Shown in pieces: positions 22,524 to 30,199 of a stretch of 31,254 bases of DNA. The notes under the pieces are model-generated. The model was not told where the DNA came from and ran no database searches. It worked only from the letters and a program-made list of their open reading frames with translations. Numbering within the stretch: position 1 is the first letter of the stretch; every line of letters begins with the position of its first letter. Source of the DNA: BOG-908 sp964247675 (GTDB lineage: Bacteria > Pseudomonadota > Alphaproteobacteria > Acetobacterales > Acetobacteraceae); contig CAXTVW010000021.1 in NCBI GenBank assembly GCA_964247675.1, positions 1 through 31,254 of the forward strand, read 5' to 3'. The position numbers and the translations under genes were made by a program.

Positions 22524-23472
22524 TTTCGTCTACGCCGCCGCCCTCCTTTGGATGCACCCCGCCTTCGCGTTCCGCATCTTCGTCACCAACGAGAAAGACA
22601 ACACCATCACGGTGCTGGATGGCGCCTCACTGAAGATATTGCAGACCGTGGCCGTGGGCGCGCGTCCGCGCGGCATCGTGCTTTCGAAGGACGGTCGCAG
22701 CCTGTACATCTGCACGTCCGACGCGGACCACATCGAAATGTTGGATCTGGCCAGCCTGACGGTGACGCGGACGCTGCCGAGCAATCCCGATCCGGAATAC
22801 ATGGCGCTGAGCGTCGATGGTAAAATGCTCTACGTTGCCAACGAGGACAACAGCCAGGTCTCCGTGCTGGACGTGGCGAAGGGTGAGATCACGTCCGAAA
22901 TTCCGGTGGGCGTCGAGCCCGAGGGCATGGCGGTAAGCCCTGACGGCCGCACGGTGCTGTGCACGTCCGAGACCACCAGCATGGCGCATTTCATCGACGC
23001 GGCGACCCACCAGGTGGTAGCCAGCGTGCTGGTGGGAACGCGTCCGCGTTTCGCGGTGTTCACCAAGGATGGTTCGCGCGTCTGGGTGTCTTCAGAAGTG
23101 GCAGGCACTGTCGCGGTGATCGACACGTCGACGCACAAGATCATCAAGACGATCCATTTCGACCTGCCCGACGTGCCGACGGCGGCGATCCAGGCGGTAG
23201 GGATCAACCTTACCGAGGATGGAAAGACCGCGTTCGTGGACCTTGGACCTGCGAACCGTGTGGCGGTGATCGACGCGGACAGCTTCGCGGTCAAGAAGTT
23301 CCTGTTGGTAGGGCAGCGGGTCTGGCACGGCGCGTTCTCGCCGGACCAGGGCACGCTGTATGTGGCAAATGGCATCAGCAACGACATGTCGGTGATCGAC
23401 GTGCACGCGCTCGAGGTGACGCAATCCGTGCCCGTTGGTCAGTCGCCCTGGGGCATCGTCGTTGTTCCCTGA
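22516..23472 (+). CDS. PQQ-dependent catabolism-associated YVTN beta-propeller protein
   Basis: About 318 residues with seven-bladed YVTN-type repeats: FRIFVTNEKDNTITVLDG, LYICTSDADHIEMLDLASL, LYVANEDNSQVSVLDVAKGE, VWVSSEVAGTVAVIDTST, LYVANGISNDMSVIDVHALE. It is an exported protein of unknown job that regularly accompanies PQQ alcohol dehydrogenases and this ABC system. The start is not clear. The signal peptide (LLAFVYAAALLWMHPAFA) is read in frame from the arm of element h, whose codons give SKKKA just before it. TTG 22516 is my choice; ATG 22552 would leave no signal peptide, and ATG 22330 would require translation of the whole element. Confidence 0.88.
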   Translation: MLAFVYAAALLWMHPAFAFRIFVTNEKDNTITVLDGASLKILQTVAVGARPRGIVLSKDGRSLYICTSDADHIEMLDLASLTVTRTLPSNPDPEYMALSVDGKMLYVANEDNSQVSVLDVAKGEITSEIPVGVEPEGMAVSPDGRTVLCTSETTSMAHFIDAATHQVVASVLVGTRPRFAVFTKDGSRVWVSSEVAGTVAVIDTSTHKIIKTIHFDLPDVPTAAIQAVGINLTEDGKTAFVDLGPANRVAVIDADSFAVKKFLLVGQRVWHGAFSPDQGTLYVANGISNDMSVIDVHALEVTQSVPVGQSPWGIVVVP

Positions 23473-24202
23473 GACGGCGGATGCGCTGCGGGTGAGCGGG
23501 CTGTCCTACGCGTTCGGCGCCAGGCGCGTGCTGCAGGATGTGGGGTTCAGCATACGGCCGGGCGATTTCACCGTCCTGCTCGGGCTGAATGGTGCCGGCA
23601 AGACTACGTTGTTTGCGCTGATCACAAGGCTTTACAGCGCGCGCACGGGTGCCATCGCGGTTTTTGGCCACGATGTGGAGGGCGAGCCGCGTGCCGCGCT
23701 GGCGCGCATGGGCGTGGTGTTCCAGCAGCCGACTCTCGATCTCGACCTGACCGTTGAGCAGAACCTGTTCTACCACGCGTCGCTGCACGGGCTTTCCCGC
23801 CGGACCGCACTGCCTGCCGTGCTGGCGGAACTGGAACGTGTGGGGTTGTTGGAGCGGCGGCATGACCGCGTGCGGGCGCTGTCCGGCGGGCAGCGGCGGC
23901 GTGTGGAACTGGCGCGCGCGCTGGTGCACCAGCCATCGCTCCTGCTGCTTGACGAGCCGACTGTGGGGCTGGACATGGAGAGTCGGCAGTTCCTGCTGCA
24001 GCACGTGCGCGCGCTGTGCCGGACGCGCGCGATCGGCGTTTTGTGGGCCACCCACCTGATCGACGAAGCGGGCGAGGAGGCGCGCGTTGTCGTGCTGCAC
24101 CAGGGACGCGTGCTGGCCGATGACACCGAGGCTGCGCTGTCGGCACCGTTCGGCTCGCTCAAGGGCGCGTTCGACTCGCTGACCCGGCGCGAGGCGGCAT
24201 GA
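23435..24202 (+). CDS. ABC transporter ATP-binding protein, PQQ-dependent alcohol dehydrogenase system
   Basis: A 255-residue ATPase with Walker A GLNGAGKTTL, Q-loop VVFQQPTLDLDL, signature LSGGQRRRVELARAL, Walker B LLLLDEPTVGLD and H-loop WATHLIDEAG. It overlaps the end of the beta-propeller gene. The TTG at 23435 and a second TTG at 23462 are both possible starts; the later one gives a more usual N-terminus (FPETADALRVSGLSYAFG). It forms an ABC-2 type transporter with the permease that overlaps its 3' end. The substrate of this family is not established. Confidence 0.92.
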   Translation: MVSRPGASSLFPETADALRVSGLSYAFGARRVLQDVGFSIRPGDFTVLLGLNGAGKTTLFALITRLYSARTGAIAVFGHDVEGEPRAALARMGVVFQQPTLDLDLTVEQNLFYHASLHGLSRRTALPAVLAELERVGLLERRHDRVRALSGGQRRRVELARALVHQPSLLLLDEPTVGLDMESRQFLLQHVRALCRTRAIGVLWATHLIDEAGEEARVVVLHQGRVLADDTEAALSAPFGSLKGAFDSLTRREAA

Positions 24203-25008
24203 GCGCCGCCGCGTATTGGCAGTGCCTGTCGGGGATCATCCGCCGCGAGGGACTGCGCTGGGTGCACCAGCGCGGACGGTTCATCTCCGCTTTGGTCAGG
24301 CCGCTGGTGTGGCTGGTGATCTTCGCGGCCGGCTTCCACTTCGTGCTGGGGGTCTCCATCAGCCCGCCTTACCGCACTTATATCCCGTACGAGGTGTATA
24401 TCGCGCCTGGGCTTGCGGGCATGATCCAGTTGTTCAACGGCATGCAAAGCTCGCTCTCCATGGTGTATGACCGGGAGATGGGCAGCATGCGCACGCTGAT
24501 GGTGAGCCCGTTCCCGCGCTGGTTCCTGCTGGCAGGCAAGCTGCTGGCTGGCGTCGCGGTCTCCGTGGTGCAGGTTTACATCTTCCTCGCGATCGCCTGG
24601 TTCTGGGACATCCGGCCGCCGCTCACCGGCTACGTCGCCGTGCTGCCGGCACTGGTGCTGTCCGGGCTGATGCTGGGCGCGCTGGGACTGGTGCTGTCCT
24701 CCTTCATTCGGCAGCTGGAGAACTTCGCCGGCGTGATGAATTTCGTGATCTTTCCGATGTTCTTCACGTCGGCGGCTTTGTATCCGCTGTGGCGCGTGCA
24801 GCAGGCGAGCCTGCCGATCTACTGGGCAAGCGAGATCAACCCGTTCACCCATGCCGTGGAGCTGATACGGTTCGCGCTCTACGATGCGTTCAACCCAGTG
24901 TCCGCGCTGGTGGTGTGCGGGTATCTGGCGTTGTTCATGGGGGCTGCGGTTGTGGGGTATGATCCGGGCCGTGGACTTCTAGCGCGGCGGGGGGGAGGGG
25001 CGGAGTGA
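24199..25008 (+). CDS. ABC-2 type permease, PQQ alcohol system (PedC-like)
   Basis: A 269-residue membrane protein whose ATG overlaps the ATPase stop (ATGA). About six hydrophobic helices are visible, including LVWLVIFAAGFHFVLGV, SVVQVYIFLAIAWFW, ALVLSGLMLGALGLVL and VCGYLALFMGAAVVGY. The segments MVYDREMGSMRTLMVSPFPR and INPFTHAVELIRFALYDAFN are typical of ABC-2 exporters, suggesting export rather than import in spite of the linked binding protein. Element i begins right after the stop codon. Confidence 0.9.
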   Translation: MSAAAYWQCLSGIIRREGLRWVHQRGRFISALVRPLVWLVIFAAGFHFVLGVSISPPYRTYIPYEVYIAPGLAGMIQLFNGMQSSLSMVYDREMGSMRTLMVSPFPRWFLLAGKLLAGVAVSVVQVYIFLAIAWFWDIRPPLTGYVAVLPALVLSGLMLGALGLVLSSFIRQLENFAGVMNFVIFPMFFTSAALYPLWRVQQASLPIYWASEINPFTHAVELIRFALYDAFNPVSALVVCGYLALFMGAAVVGYDPGRGLLARRGGGAE

Positions 25009-25173
25009 AGCAAGCAAGCAGTTCTTTTGTGAAAAAAAGAACCAAGAGATTTATGTCTTCCCGCCTCCACCAAACGGCCAGTGCGCGCCTTGGCAGAACT
25101 TGGGCGTGCCCAGGTGCAGGCGGAGGAGCAAAAGTTTTTTGCTTCTTTTTTTCAAAAAAGAAGGCCTTGCTTT
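25009..25173. repeat. Bipartite palindromic element i
   Basis: The left arm (25009-25053) is diverged (AAGCAGTTCTTTTGTG, AAAAAAAGAACC) and starts at the permease stop. The right arm (25129-25173) is canonical (AAAAGTTTTTTGCTTC, GAAGGCCTTGCTTTC). The inner CCGCCTCCACC pairs loosely with GGTGCAGGCGG, and CTTGGCAGAACTTGG matches element h. Confidence 0.87.
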
Positions 25174-25181
25174 CCTACGCT

Positions 25182-25736
25182 ATGCTGACCGCCTGCGGGC
25201 AAGGCGCGCTAGCGCAAATACCAGGTCAGGATCCGAACTGGCCCTGCGCGCAGCGGCTCGTGGCCGTGCTGACGCCCGGTTCCTACTGGGCCGGCAACGT
25301 GCCCGCCAATACGGGCTGGCGCGATGACGAAAAGACTTTCTCGCTGGTGACGGAGATCGTCAACCGCGACACCCCGGACGACGAGGCGCTGGCGAAGCTG
25401 CGCGCGTATGCCGGCGGCATTCCGGCAGAGCAGCGGGCAACGCTGTTCAGCGCGCTGGTCGATGAGACGAACGACGAACGCACGCTGCTGATACGGCGCA
25501 TCGAGCAACTGGGTTTACGGCAGCGCCGGATGGGCGATGTGGTGGCCGACATCAGCACGAAAGTGGACGAGATGCCGGTAAGCGACGCGCATCGGCCGGA
25601 CATGGTGGGCGAGCGGGATTTCGACGTGCGGGCGTTCCAGGAGACGCAGCATACGATGCGGTATGCGTGCGAGGCGCCGGCGGCCATGGAGCGTCGGCTT
25701 GGGACGTTCGCTCGGACGTTGCAGCAGAGTAAATAA
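25182..25736 (+). CDS. Secreted hypothetical protein at the end of the ABC block
   Basis: About 184 residues. The mature part begins QIPGQDPNWPCAQRLVAVLT and continues GSYWAGNVPANTGWRDDEKT, then a mostly helical region (LFSALVDETNDERTLLIRRI, EQLGLRQRRMGDVVADISTK) and a C-terminal FDVRAFQETQHTMRYACEAP. Two cysteines remain in the mature part. I do not recognise a named domain; its place directly after the PQQ-associated ABC genes suggests a partner of that system. ATG 25182 gives only a short, uncharged signal peptide (MLTACGQGALA/Q). As with the beta-propeller gene, the frame continues up into the element arm, where it reads SKKKALLSYA; TTG 25167 is an alternative start. Confidence 0.75.
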   Translation: MLTACGQGALAQIPGQDPNWPCAQRLVAVLTPGSYWAGNVPANTGWRDDEKTFSLVTEIVNRDTPDDEALAKLRAYAGGIPAEQRATLFSALVDETNDERTLLIRRIEQLGLRQRRMGDVVADISTKVDEMPVSDAHRPDMVGERDFDVRAFQETQHTMRYACEAPAAMERRLGTFARTLQQSK

Positions 25737-25865
25737 GCAAGGCCTTCTTTTTTGAAAAAAAGAAGCAAAAAACTTTTGGTCCGGCTATCGCGTCGTGTGG
25801 AACGGTCCGCGACAGCCTAGCAAAAGCTTTTTGTTTCCTTTTCGAAAAGAAGGCCTTGCTTCCTT
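25735..25865. repeat. Bipartite palindromic element j (between convergent genes)
   Basis: This compact copy shares bases with both flanking stop codons (TAA 25734-25736 on plus, TTA 25864-25866 for flhA on minus). The left arm has AAGCAAGGCCTTCTTTTTTG, the right arm CAAAAGCTTTTTGTTTCC and GAAGGCCTTGCTTCC. The inner AACGGTCCGCGACAGC is the same sequence as in element a. Confidence 0.88.
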
Positions 25866-26973
25866 AGAACACCACCACGGACCGAATGCTCTCGCCGCGC
25901 GTCATCAGCTCAAACCCCTCGTTGATCTGATCCAGCGGCAACACATGGGTGATCAGGTCATCGATGTTGATCTTGCCTTCCATGTACCAGTCCACGATCT
26001 TCGGCACGTCCGTGCGGCCGCGGGCGCCGCCGAAGGCGCTGCCCTGCCATACGCGGCCGGTGACGAGCTGGAACGGCCTGGTGGAAATTTCCTGACCGGA
26101 GGCGGCGACGCCGATGATGGTGGATTTGCCCCAGCCGCGATGCGCGCATTCCAGCGCCTGCCGCATCAGCGTGGTGTTGCCGACGCATTCGAAGCTGTGG
26201 TCGGCGCCGCCTTTGGTGATTTCGACGATGTGCGCCACCACGTCGCCGCCGATCTCCTTCGGGTTGACGAAATGCGTCATGCCGAATTTCTCGGCCAGTT
26301 CGCGGCGGCCGGGGTTGATGTCCACGCCCACGATCATGTCCGCGCCCGCAATGCGCGCGCCCTGGATGCAGTTCAGGCCGATGCCGCCCAGGCCGAACAC
26401 CACCACGTTGTCGCCCGGCTCGACCTTCGCGGTGTAGATCACCGCGCCCACGCCCGTGGTGACGCCGCAGCCGATGTAGCAGATCTTTTCGAACGGCGCG
26501 TCTTCACGCACCTTCGCCAGCGCGATCTCAGGCAGCACGGTGTAGTTCGCGAAGGTGGAGCAGCCCATGTAATGATAAAGCGGCTTGCCCTGGAAGCTGA
26601 AACGCGTGGTGCCGTCTGGCATCACGCCTTTTCCCTGGGTGGCGCGTATGGCGGTGCAGAGGTTTGTCTTGCGGCTGAGACAGGATTTGCAGTTGCGGCA
26701 TTCCGGTGTGTAGAGCGGAATGACGTGGTCGCCCTTTTTCAGGCCGCGCACGTCCGGTCCCACGTCCACCACGACGCCTGCGCCCTCGTGCCCCAATATG
26801 CAGGGGAACAGGCCCTCGGCATCGGCGCCGGACAGCGTGTATTTGTCGGTGTGGCAGATCCCTGTTGCCTTGATCTCGACCAGGACCTCGCCTGCCTTGG
26901 GGCCCTCCAGTTGCACGGTTTCGATGGTAAGGGGTTTGCCGGCCTCGAAGGCAACTGCTGCGCGTACGTCCAT
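25864..26973 (-). CDS. flhA: S-(hydroxymethyl)glutathione dehydrogenase / class III alcohol dehydrogenase
   Basis: A 369-residue zinc medium-chain dehydrogenase. Catalytic zinc ligands are C40 (GICHTDKYTLSGADAEG) and H62-E63 (ILGHEGAGVV) plus the Cys in CYIGCGVTTGVGAV. Structural zinc cysteines are C92, C95, C98 and C106 (ECRNCKSCLSRKTNLC). The NAD site reads GLGGIGLNCIQGARIAGAD. It oxidises S-hydroxymethylglutathione made by Gfa to S-formylglutathione, which FghA hydrolyses. The gene stands alone here, its stop codon inside element j and its upstream region sharing motifs with xoxF. The names adhC and frmA are also used. Confidence 0.97.
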   Translation of the reverse strand: MDVRAAVAFEAGKPLTIETVQLEGPKAGEVLVEIKATGICHTDKYTLSGADAEGLFPCILGHEGAGVVVDVGPDVRGLKKGDHVIPLYTPECRNCKSCLSRKTNLCTAIRATQGKGVMPDGTTRFSFQGKPLYHYMGCSTFANYTVLPEIALAKVREDAPFEKICYIGCGVTTGVGAVIYTAKVEPGDNVVVFGLGGIGLNCIQGARIAGADMIVGVDINPGRRELAEKFGMTHFVNPKEIGGDVVAHIVEITKGGADHSFECVGNTTLMRQALECAHRGWGKSTIIGVAASGQEISTRPFQLVTGRVWQGSAFGGARGRTDVPKIVDWYMEGKINIDDLITHVLPLDQINEGFELMTRGESIRSVVVF

Positions 26974-27124
26974 GTCCGTTCTCCCAACGCGTGGTGCGCG
27001 CTACGCACCTGATTTCGTTCACAGGTTATGTCAGAGGCCGCCCGGGCGCGTGATACCACCTTGGTCGGATACGCTGCGTTCACCGGCGCTTGCCGGCGGA
27101 GTGCCCCAGGTGCCGGAAGAAAGC

Positions 27125-27179
27125 GTGCCGTGCGGTTCGTGTCAAACCGGGATGCAAGCAGGTGTTACCAGCGGTTACC
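27125..27179. promoter_or_regulatory. Candidate operators upstream of flhA
   Basis: GTTACC at 27164-27169 and 27174-27179 are direct repeats exactly 10 bp apart, like the TTACC pair upstream of xoxF. Just beside them GTGCCGTGCGG (27125-27135) resembles the GTGC-N-GTGC pattern of the xoxF and pqqA regions. The site is ~150-205 bp upstream of the flhA start; the rest of 26974-27277 holds no gene I can support. Confidence 0.4.
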
Positions 27180-27277
27180 TGATCGCATCGTATCGTCATC
27201 GTCAGCGGCCTGTCCCGCGCTACGCCTTGCAAATGGGCGGCGCCTTGATCGCCGCCGGTTGAAAAGGCCGATCCCGC

Positions 27278-27523
27278 ATGGCACGACAAGACAGCTTCGA
27301 CGCTCTGGTCCGCCGCCTTCCCACCCTGGAGGAGCTGCTGGCCGACGACGTGACCCAGGCCGTGATGCGCGCCGACCATGTGGCGACACGCGAGGTGAGG
27401 GGGTTGTGCGAGGCAGTCGGTGTGCTGCTGCACCAGCGTGCAGGGTGGAAGCTCGCGGGGCACCGGTCGATCCAGGCGGCTTCCGTGGAGCCATGGCCGC
27501 CCCGGGCTGGAGGCGTCGGATAG
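27278..27523 (+). CDS. Possible small hypothetical protein
   Basis: An open frame of 81 codons. The first ~45 residues (MARQDSFDALVRRLPTLEEL, LADDVTQAVMRADHV) look like a genuine helical protein, but the C-terminal part (RSIQAASVEPWPPRAGGVG) looks like non-coding GC-rich sequence, so the gene may be real but truncated or frameshifted. Only a weak AAAAGG precedes the ATG. Between it and ilvE (27524-27604) I see nothing. Confidence 0.35.
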   Translation: MARQDSFDALVRRLPTLEELLADDVTQAVMRADHVATREVRGLCEAVGVLLHQRAGWKLAGHRSIQAASVEPWPPRAGGVG

Positions 27524-27604
27524 CTTCTGGCGGAAAACAGCCTCTTCCTTCCTCCCCCGACCCCAGCGTATGCATCGGTAGCCAAACCAAGGTAGCACGC
27601 CGCA

Positions 27605-28693
27605 ATGCAGGATTTTCCGGTCACACGCACCCAACACCCCAAGCCCCGCGTGGCCGACGACAAGCTCCGCTTCGGTGACGTGTTCACCGACCACATGTTC
27701 GTCATGGACTACACGCCGGAGAACGGCTGGCATGACGGCCGCATCGTGCCTTACGCACCCTTCAGCATGGATCCTGCCTGTTGCGTGCTGCACTACGCGC
27801 AGGCGGTGTTCGACGGCCTGAAGGCGTTTCGCGACGTCAGCGGCCAGATACGCCTGTTCCGGCCGGATGCGCATGCCGCGCGCCTAAACCGCTCCTGCGA
27901 GGCGCTGTGCATCCCGCAACTCGACCCGGCTGTGGTGGAGGCGTCGTTCGCCGCGATCGTCGGCGTAGATGCGGACTGGGTGCCTGCCAGACGCGGCACC
28001 GCCATCTACGTGCGCCCCACTGTCATTGCCACCGACACCTTCCTCGGCGTGCATCCCTCCGCCGGGTATAGATACTACGTGATCCTCTGCCCCGTTGGCG
28101 CCTACTACAAGGAAGGCCTCGCGCCGGTGCGCATCCTGGCGACGGACGAGCACGTGCGCGCCGTGCCAGGCGGCCTCGGCTCGGCCAAGACGGCCGCCAA
28201 CTACGCCGCCAGCCTGTATGCGGCAAAGGACGCGGCCAGCCGCGGCTACGCCCAGGTGTTGTGGCTGGACGGCAAGCGCGGCGAGTTCCTCGAAGAGGTG
28301 GGCTCGATGAACGTCATGCTCCGACTCGGTGGCACCGTGGTCACCCCGCCGCTTGGCGGCACCATCCTGGACGGCATCACCCGCCGTTCCGCCATCCAGT
28401 TGCTGCGCGACTGGGGTGTCACGGTGGAGGAACGGCCGATCTCCATACACGAGGTGATGCAGGCGCACGCGGATGGCACGCTCACCGAGATGTGGGGCAC
28501 CGGCACCGCCGTCGTCATCTCGCCCATCGGCGAGCTGGGGTTCCACGACACGCGCATGGTGATCAATGGCGGCGCCACCGGCGAACTGACGCAGCGCCTG
28601 TATGATGCGATCGCCGCTATCCAGTATGGCGCCACGAACGATGCGCATGGGTGGATGCGGCCGGTGCGGGTTCTTGAGAGCGTGGACGCATAG
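27605..28693 (+). CDS. ilvE: Branched-chain amino acid aminotransferase
   Basis: A full-length fold-type IV PLP enzyme of 362 residues. Visible features are HYAQAVFDGLKAFRD, FRPDAHAARLNRSCEALCIP, the PLP-lysine segment GSAKTAANYAASLYAAKDA followed by QVLWLDG, EEVGSMNVML and the C-terminal EMWGTGTAVVISPIGEL. It reversibly transfers the amino group between glutamate and the keto acids of Leu, Ile and Val in the cytoplasm. It has no obvious link to methanol oxidation. A short degenerate palindromic element follows its stop codon directly. Confidence 0.96.
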   Translation: MQDFPVTRTQHPKPRVADDKLRFGDVFTDHMFVMDYTPENGWHDGRIVPYAPFSMDPACCVLHYAQAVFDGLKAFRDVSGQIRLFRPDAHAARLNRSCEALCIPQLDPAVVEASFAAIVGVDADWVPARRGTAIYVRPTVIATDTFLGVHPSAGYRYYVILCPVGAYYKEGLAPVRILATDEHVRAVPGGLGSAKTAANYAASLYAAKDAASRGYAQVLWLDGKRGEFLEEVGSMNVMLRLGGTVVTPPLGGTILDGITRRSAIQLLRDWGVTVEERPISIHEVMQAHADGTLTEMWGTGTAVVISPIGELGFHDTRMVINGGATGELTQRLYDAIAAIQYGATNDAHGWMRPVRVLESVDA

Positions 28694-28736
28694 GAAGCAA
28701 GCAAAGCCGTTTTTTAGCAAAGACTGCTTTCTTTCT
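28694..28736. repeat. Minimal/degenerate palindromic element k
   Basis: Directly after the ilvE stop codon come GAAGCAAGCAAAGCCG, TTTTTTAGCAAAGACTGC and TTTCTTTC: recognisable outer ends of two arms with the inner part lost. Downstream to 28857 is ordinary intergenic DNA ahead of the zinc dehydrogenase. Confidence 0.6.
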
Positions 28737-28857
28737 AGCGTTGTAACGCGCTTGTCAGTTCAGCACGCCAACCCGCCGGCTCCCTTGGCGTTCTGCGCCC
28801 GACGATCTAGCCCGCATTTCGCGCGTGCTGATCCAAACGTAAAAGCGGAGCTGATGG

Positions 28858-30033
28858 ATGCGTGCACTATGTTGGCATGGCAAAGGCGACATTCGCTGCG
28901 ATAGCGTCGCGGATCCCACGATCGAGGACGCGCGCGACGTCATCCTGAAAGTCTCCAGTTGCGCGATCTGCGGTTCCGACCTGCATCTGATGGACGGCCA
29001 GATGCCGACGATGGAGTCCGGAGACGTTCTCGGACACGAGTTCATGGGCGAGGTCGTCGAAGTCGGTTCGCCGAACCACAAGCTGAAGAAGGGCGACCGC
29101 GTCGTTGTCCCGTTCAACATCAACTGCGGCGAGTGCCGCATGTGCAAGATGGGCAACTGGTCTTGCTGCCTGAACTCCAACCGTAACGCCAAGATGGCGG
29201 CTGAGATGCAGGGCTACCCGACGGCCGGCCTGTTCGGCTACTCGCATTTGACGGGTGGCTATTGGGGCGGGCAGGCGGAATATGTGCGCGTTCCGATGGC
29301 GGATGTGGGTCCGATGATCGTGCCGGAAGGCATGTCGGATGAGCAGGCGCTGTTCCTCAGCGACATCCTGCCTACTGGCTGGCAGGGCGCCGACCATTGC
29401 GAGATACAGGGCGGCGACACCATCGCAATCTGGGGCGCTGGCCCTGTGGGCCTGTTCGCCATCAAATCCGCGTCGATTATGGGCGCCGAGCGGATCATCG
29501 CCATCGACGACATCCCCGAGCGCCTGGCCCTGGCGCAGAAGGCAGGTGCCACGGACATCATCGATTTCACCAAGGAAGACGTGCTCGAGCGCATCAAGGA
29601 TCTTACCAAGGGGCAGGGGCCAGATGCCGTGATCGATTGCGTGGGCATGGAAGCCAGTGGCGGCGGCCACGGAATTATAGGTGCGATCAGCGCGGTCCAG
29701 GAGAAGCTGACCAGCATGCAGCGTCCCTACGCGCTGGAGCAGATGATCACCGCGGTGCGTTCGTGCGGTATCGTTTCTATCCCGGGCGTGTATGCCGGGC
29801 CGATCCCGATAAACATGGCGACCGTTGTGCAGAAGGGCCTGACGTTCAAAACCGGCCAGACGCATGTGAAGCGATACATGGAGCCGCTCGCGAAGCTGAT
29901 CCAGGAAGGTAAGATCGACCCAACCTTCCTGATCACGCATCGTAGCCAGGATCTCCGGGATGGGCCGGAGCTTTACAAGACGTTCAGGGACAAGAAGGAA
30001 AGCTGCGTCAAGGTAGTGTTCAACCTGTCCTAG
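28858..30033 (+). CDS. Zinc-dependent alcohol/formaldehyde dehydrogenase-like protein
   Basis: A 391-residue medium-chain dehydrogenase. Catalytic zinc ligands are in SCAICGSDLHLMDG and VLGHEFMGEVVEVG; structural zinc Cys residues are in INCGECRMCKMGNWSCC; the cofactor loop is IAIWGAGPVGLFAIKSA. The segments FLSDILPTGWQGADH and AVIDCVGMEASGGGHG fit the branch that includes glutathione-independent formaldehyde dehydrogenase of Pseudomonas, so it may oxidise free aldehydes, formaldehyde included; other alcohols are equally possible. GGAG lies ~10 bases before the ATG at 28858. The gene is convergent with the glycosyltransferase across element l. Confidence 0.9.
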   Translation: MRALCWHGKGDIRCDSVADPTIEDARDVILKVSSCAICGSDLHLMDGQMPTMESGDVLGHEFMGEVVEVGSPNHKLKKGDRVVVPFNINCGECRMCKMGNWSCCLNSNRNAKMAAEMQGYPTAGLFGYSHLTGGYWGGQAEYVRVPMADVGPMIVPEGMSDEQALFLSDILPTGWQGADHCEIQGGDTIAIWGAGPVGLFAIKSASIMGAERIIAIDDIPERLALAQKAGATDIIDFTKEDVLERIKDLTKGQGPDAVIDCVGMEASGGGHGIIGAISAVQEKLTSMQRPYALEQMITAVRSCGIVSIPGVYAGPIPINMATVVQKGLTFKTGQTHVKRYMEPLAKLIQEGKIDPTFLITHRSQDLRDGPELYKTFRDKKESCVKVVFNLS

Positions 30034-30199
30034 AACGCAAATTCACCTTTTAGAAAGTAGCAAAACTTCAAATCCTTCGCCTGCATGGAAACGTCCATTA
30101 TTTCTGCAAGACCGATATCGGCAGAAATGGTCAAGCCTACATGCAGGCGGGGAGCAAAAGTTTTTTGCTTCTTTTTTTCAAAAAAGAAGGCCTTTCTGC
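30034..30199. repeat. Bipartite palindromic element l (between convergent genes)
   Basis: The right arm (30154-30197) is canonical (AAAAGTTTTTTGCTTC, GAAGGCC) and the left arm (30034-30068) is decayed (CACCTTTTAGAAAGTAGC). The inner part pairs CGCCTGCATG with CATGCAGGCGG and ATTTCTGC with GCAGAAAT. It starts right after the dehydrogenase stop codon, and the glycosyltransferase stop codon (30178-30180) lies inside the right arm. Confidence 0.86.

Noticed and set aside
23770..24852. 360-codon minus-strand open frame opposite the ABC genes
   Set aside because: Antisense to two genes with clear ABC motifs; composition is His/Gln/Arg-rich shadow.
27028..27678. 216-codon plus-strand open frame between flhA and ilvE
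   Set aside because: Arg/Gly-rich, overlaps the ilvE start in another frame and covers the putative flhA operators; no protein-like pattern.
5100..30199. CRISPR array or insertion sequence as explanation for the repeats
   Set aside because: Copies are dispersed, inverted rather than direct, have no regular spacers, and no transposase or cas gene is present.
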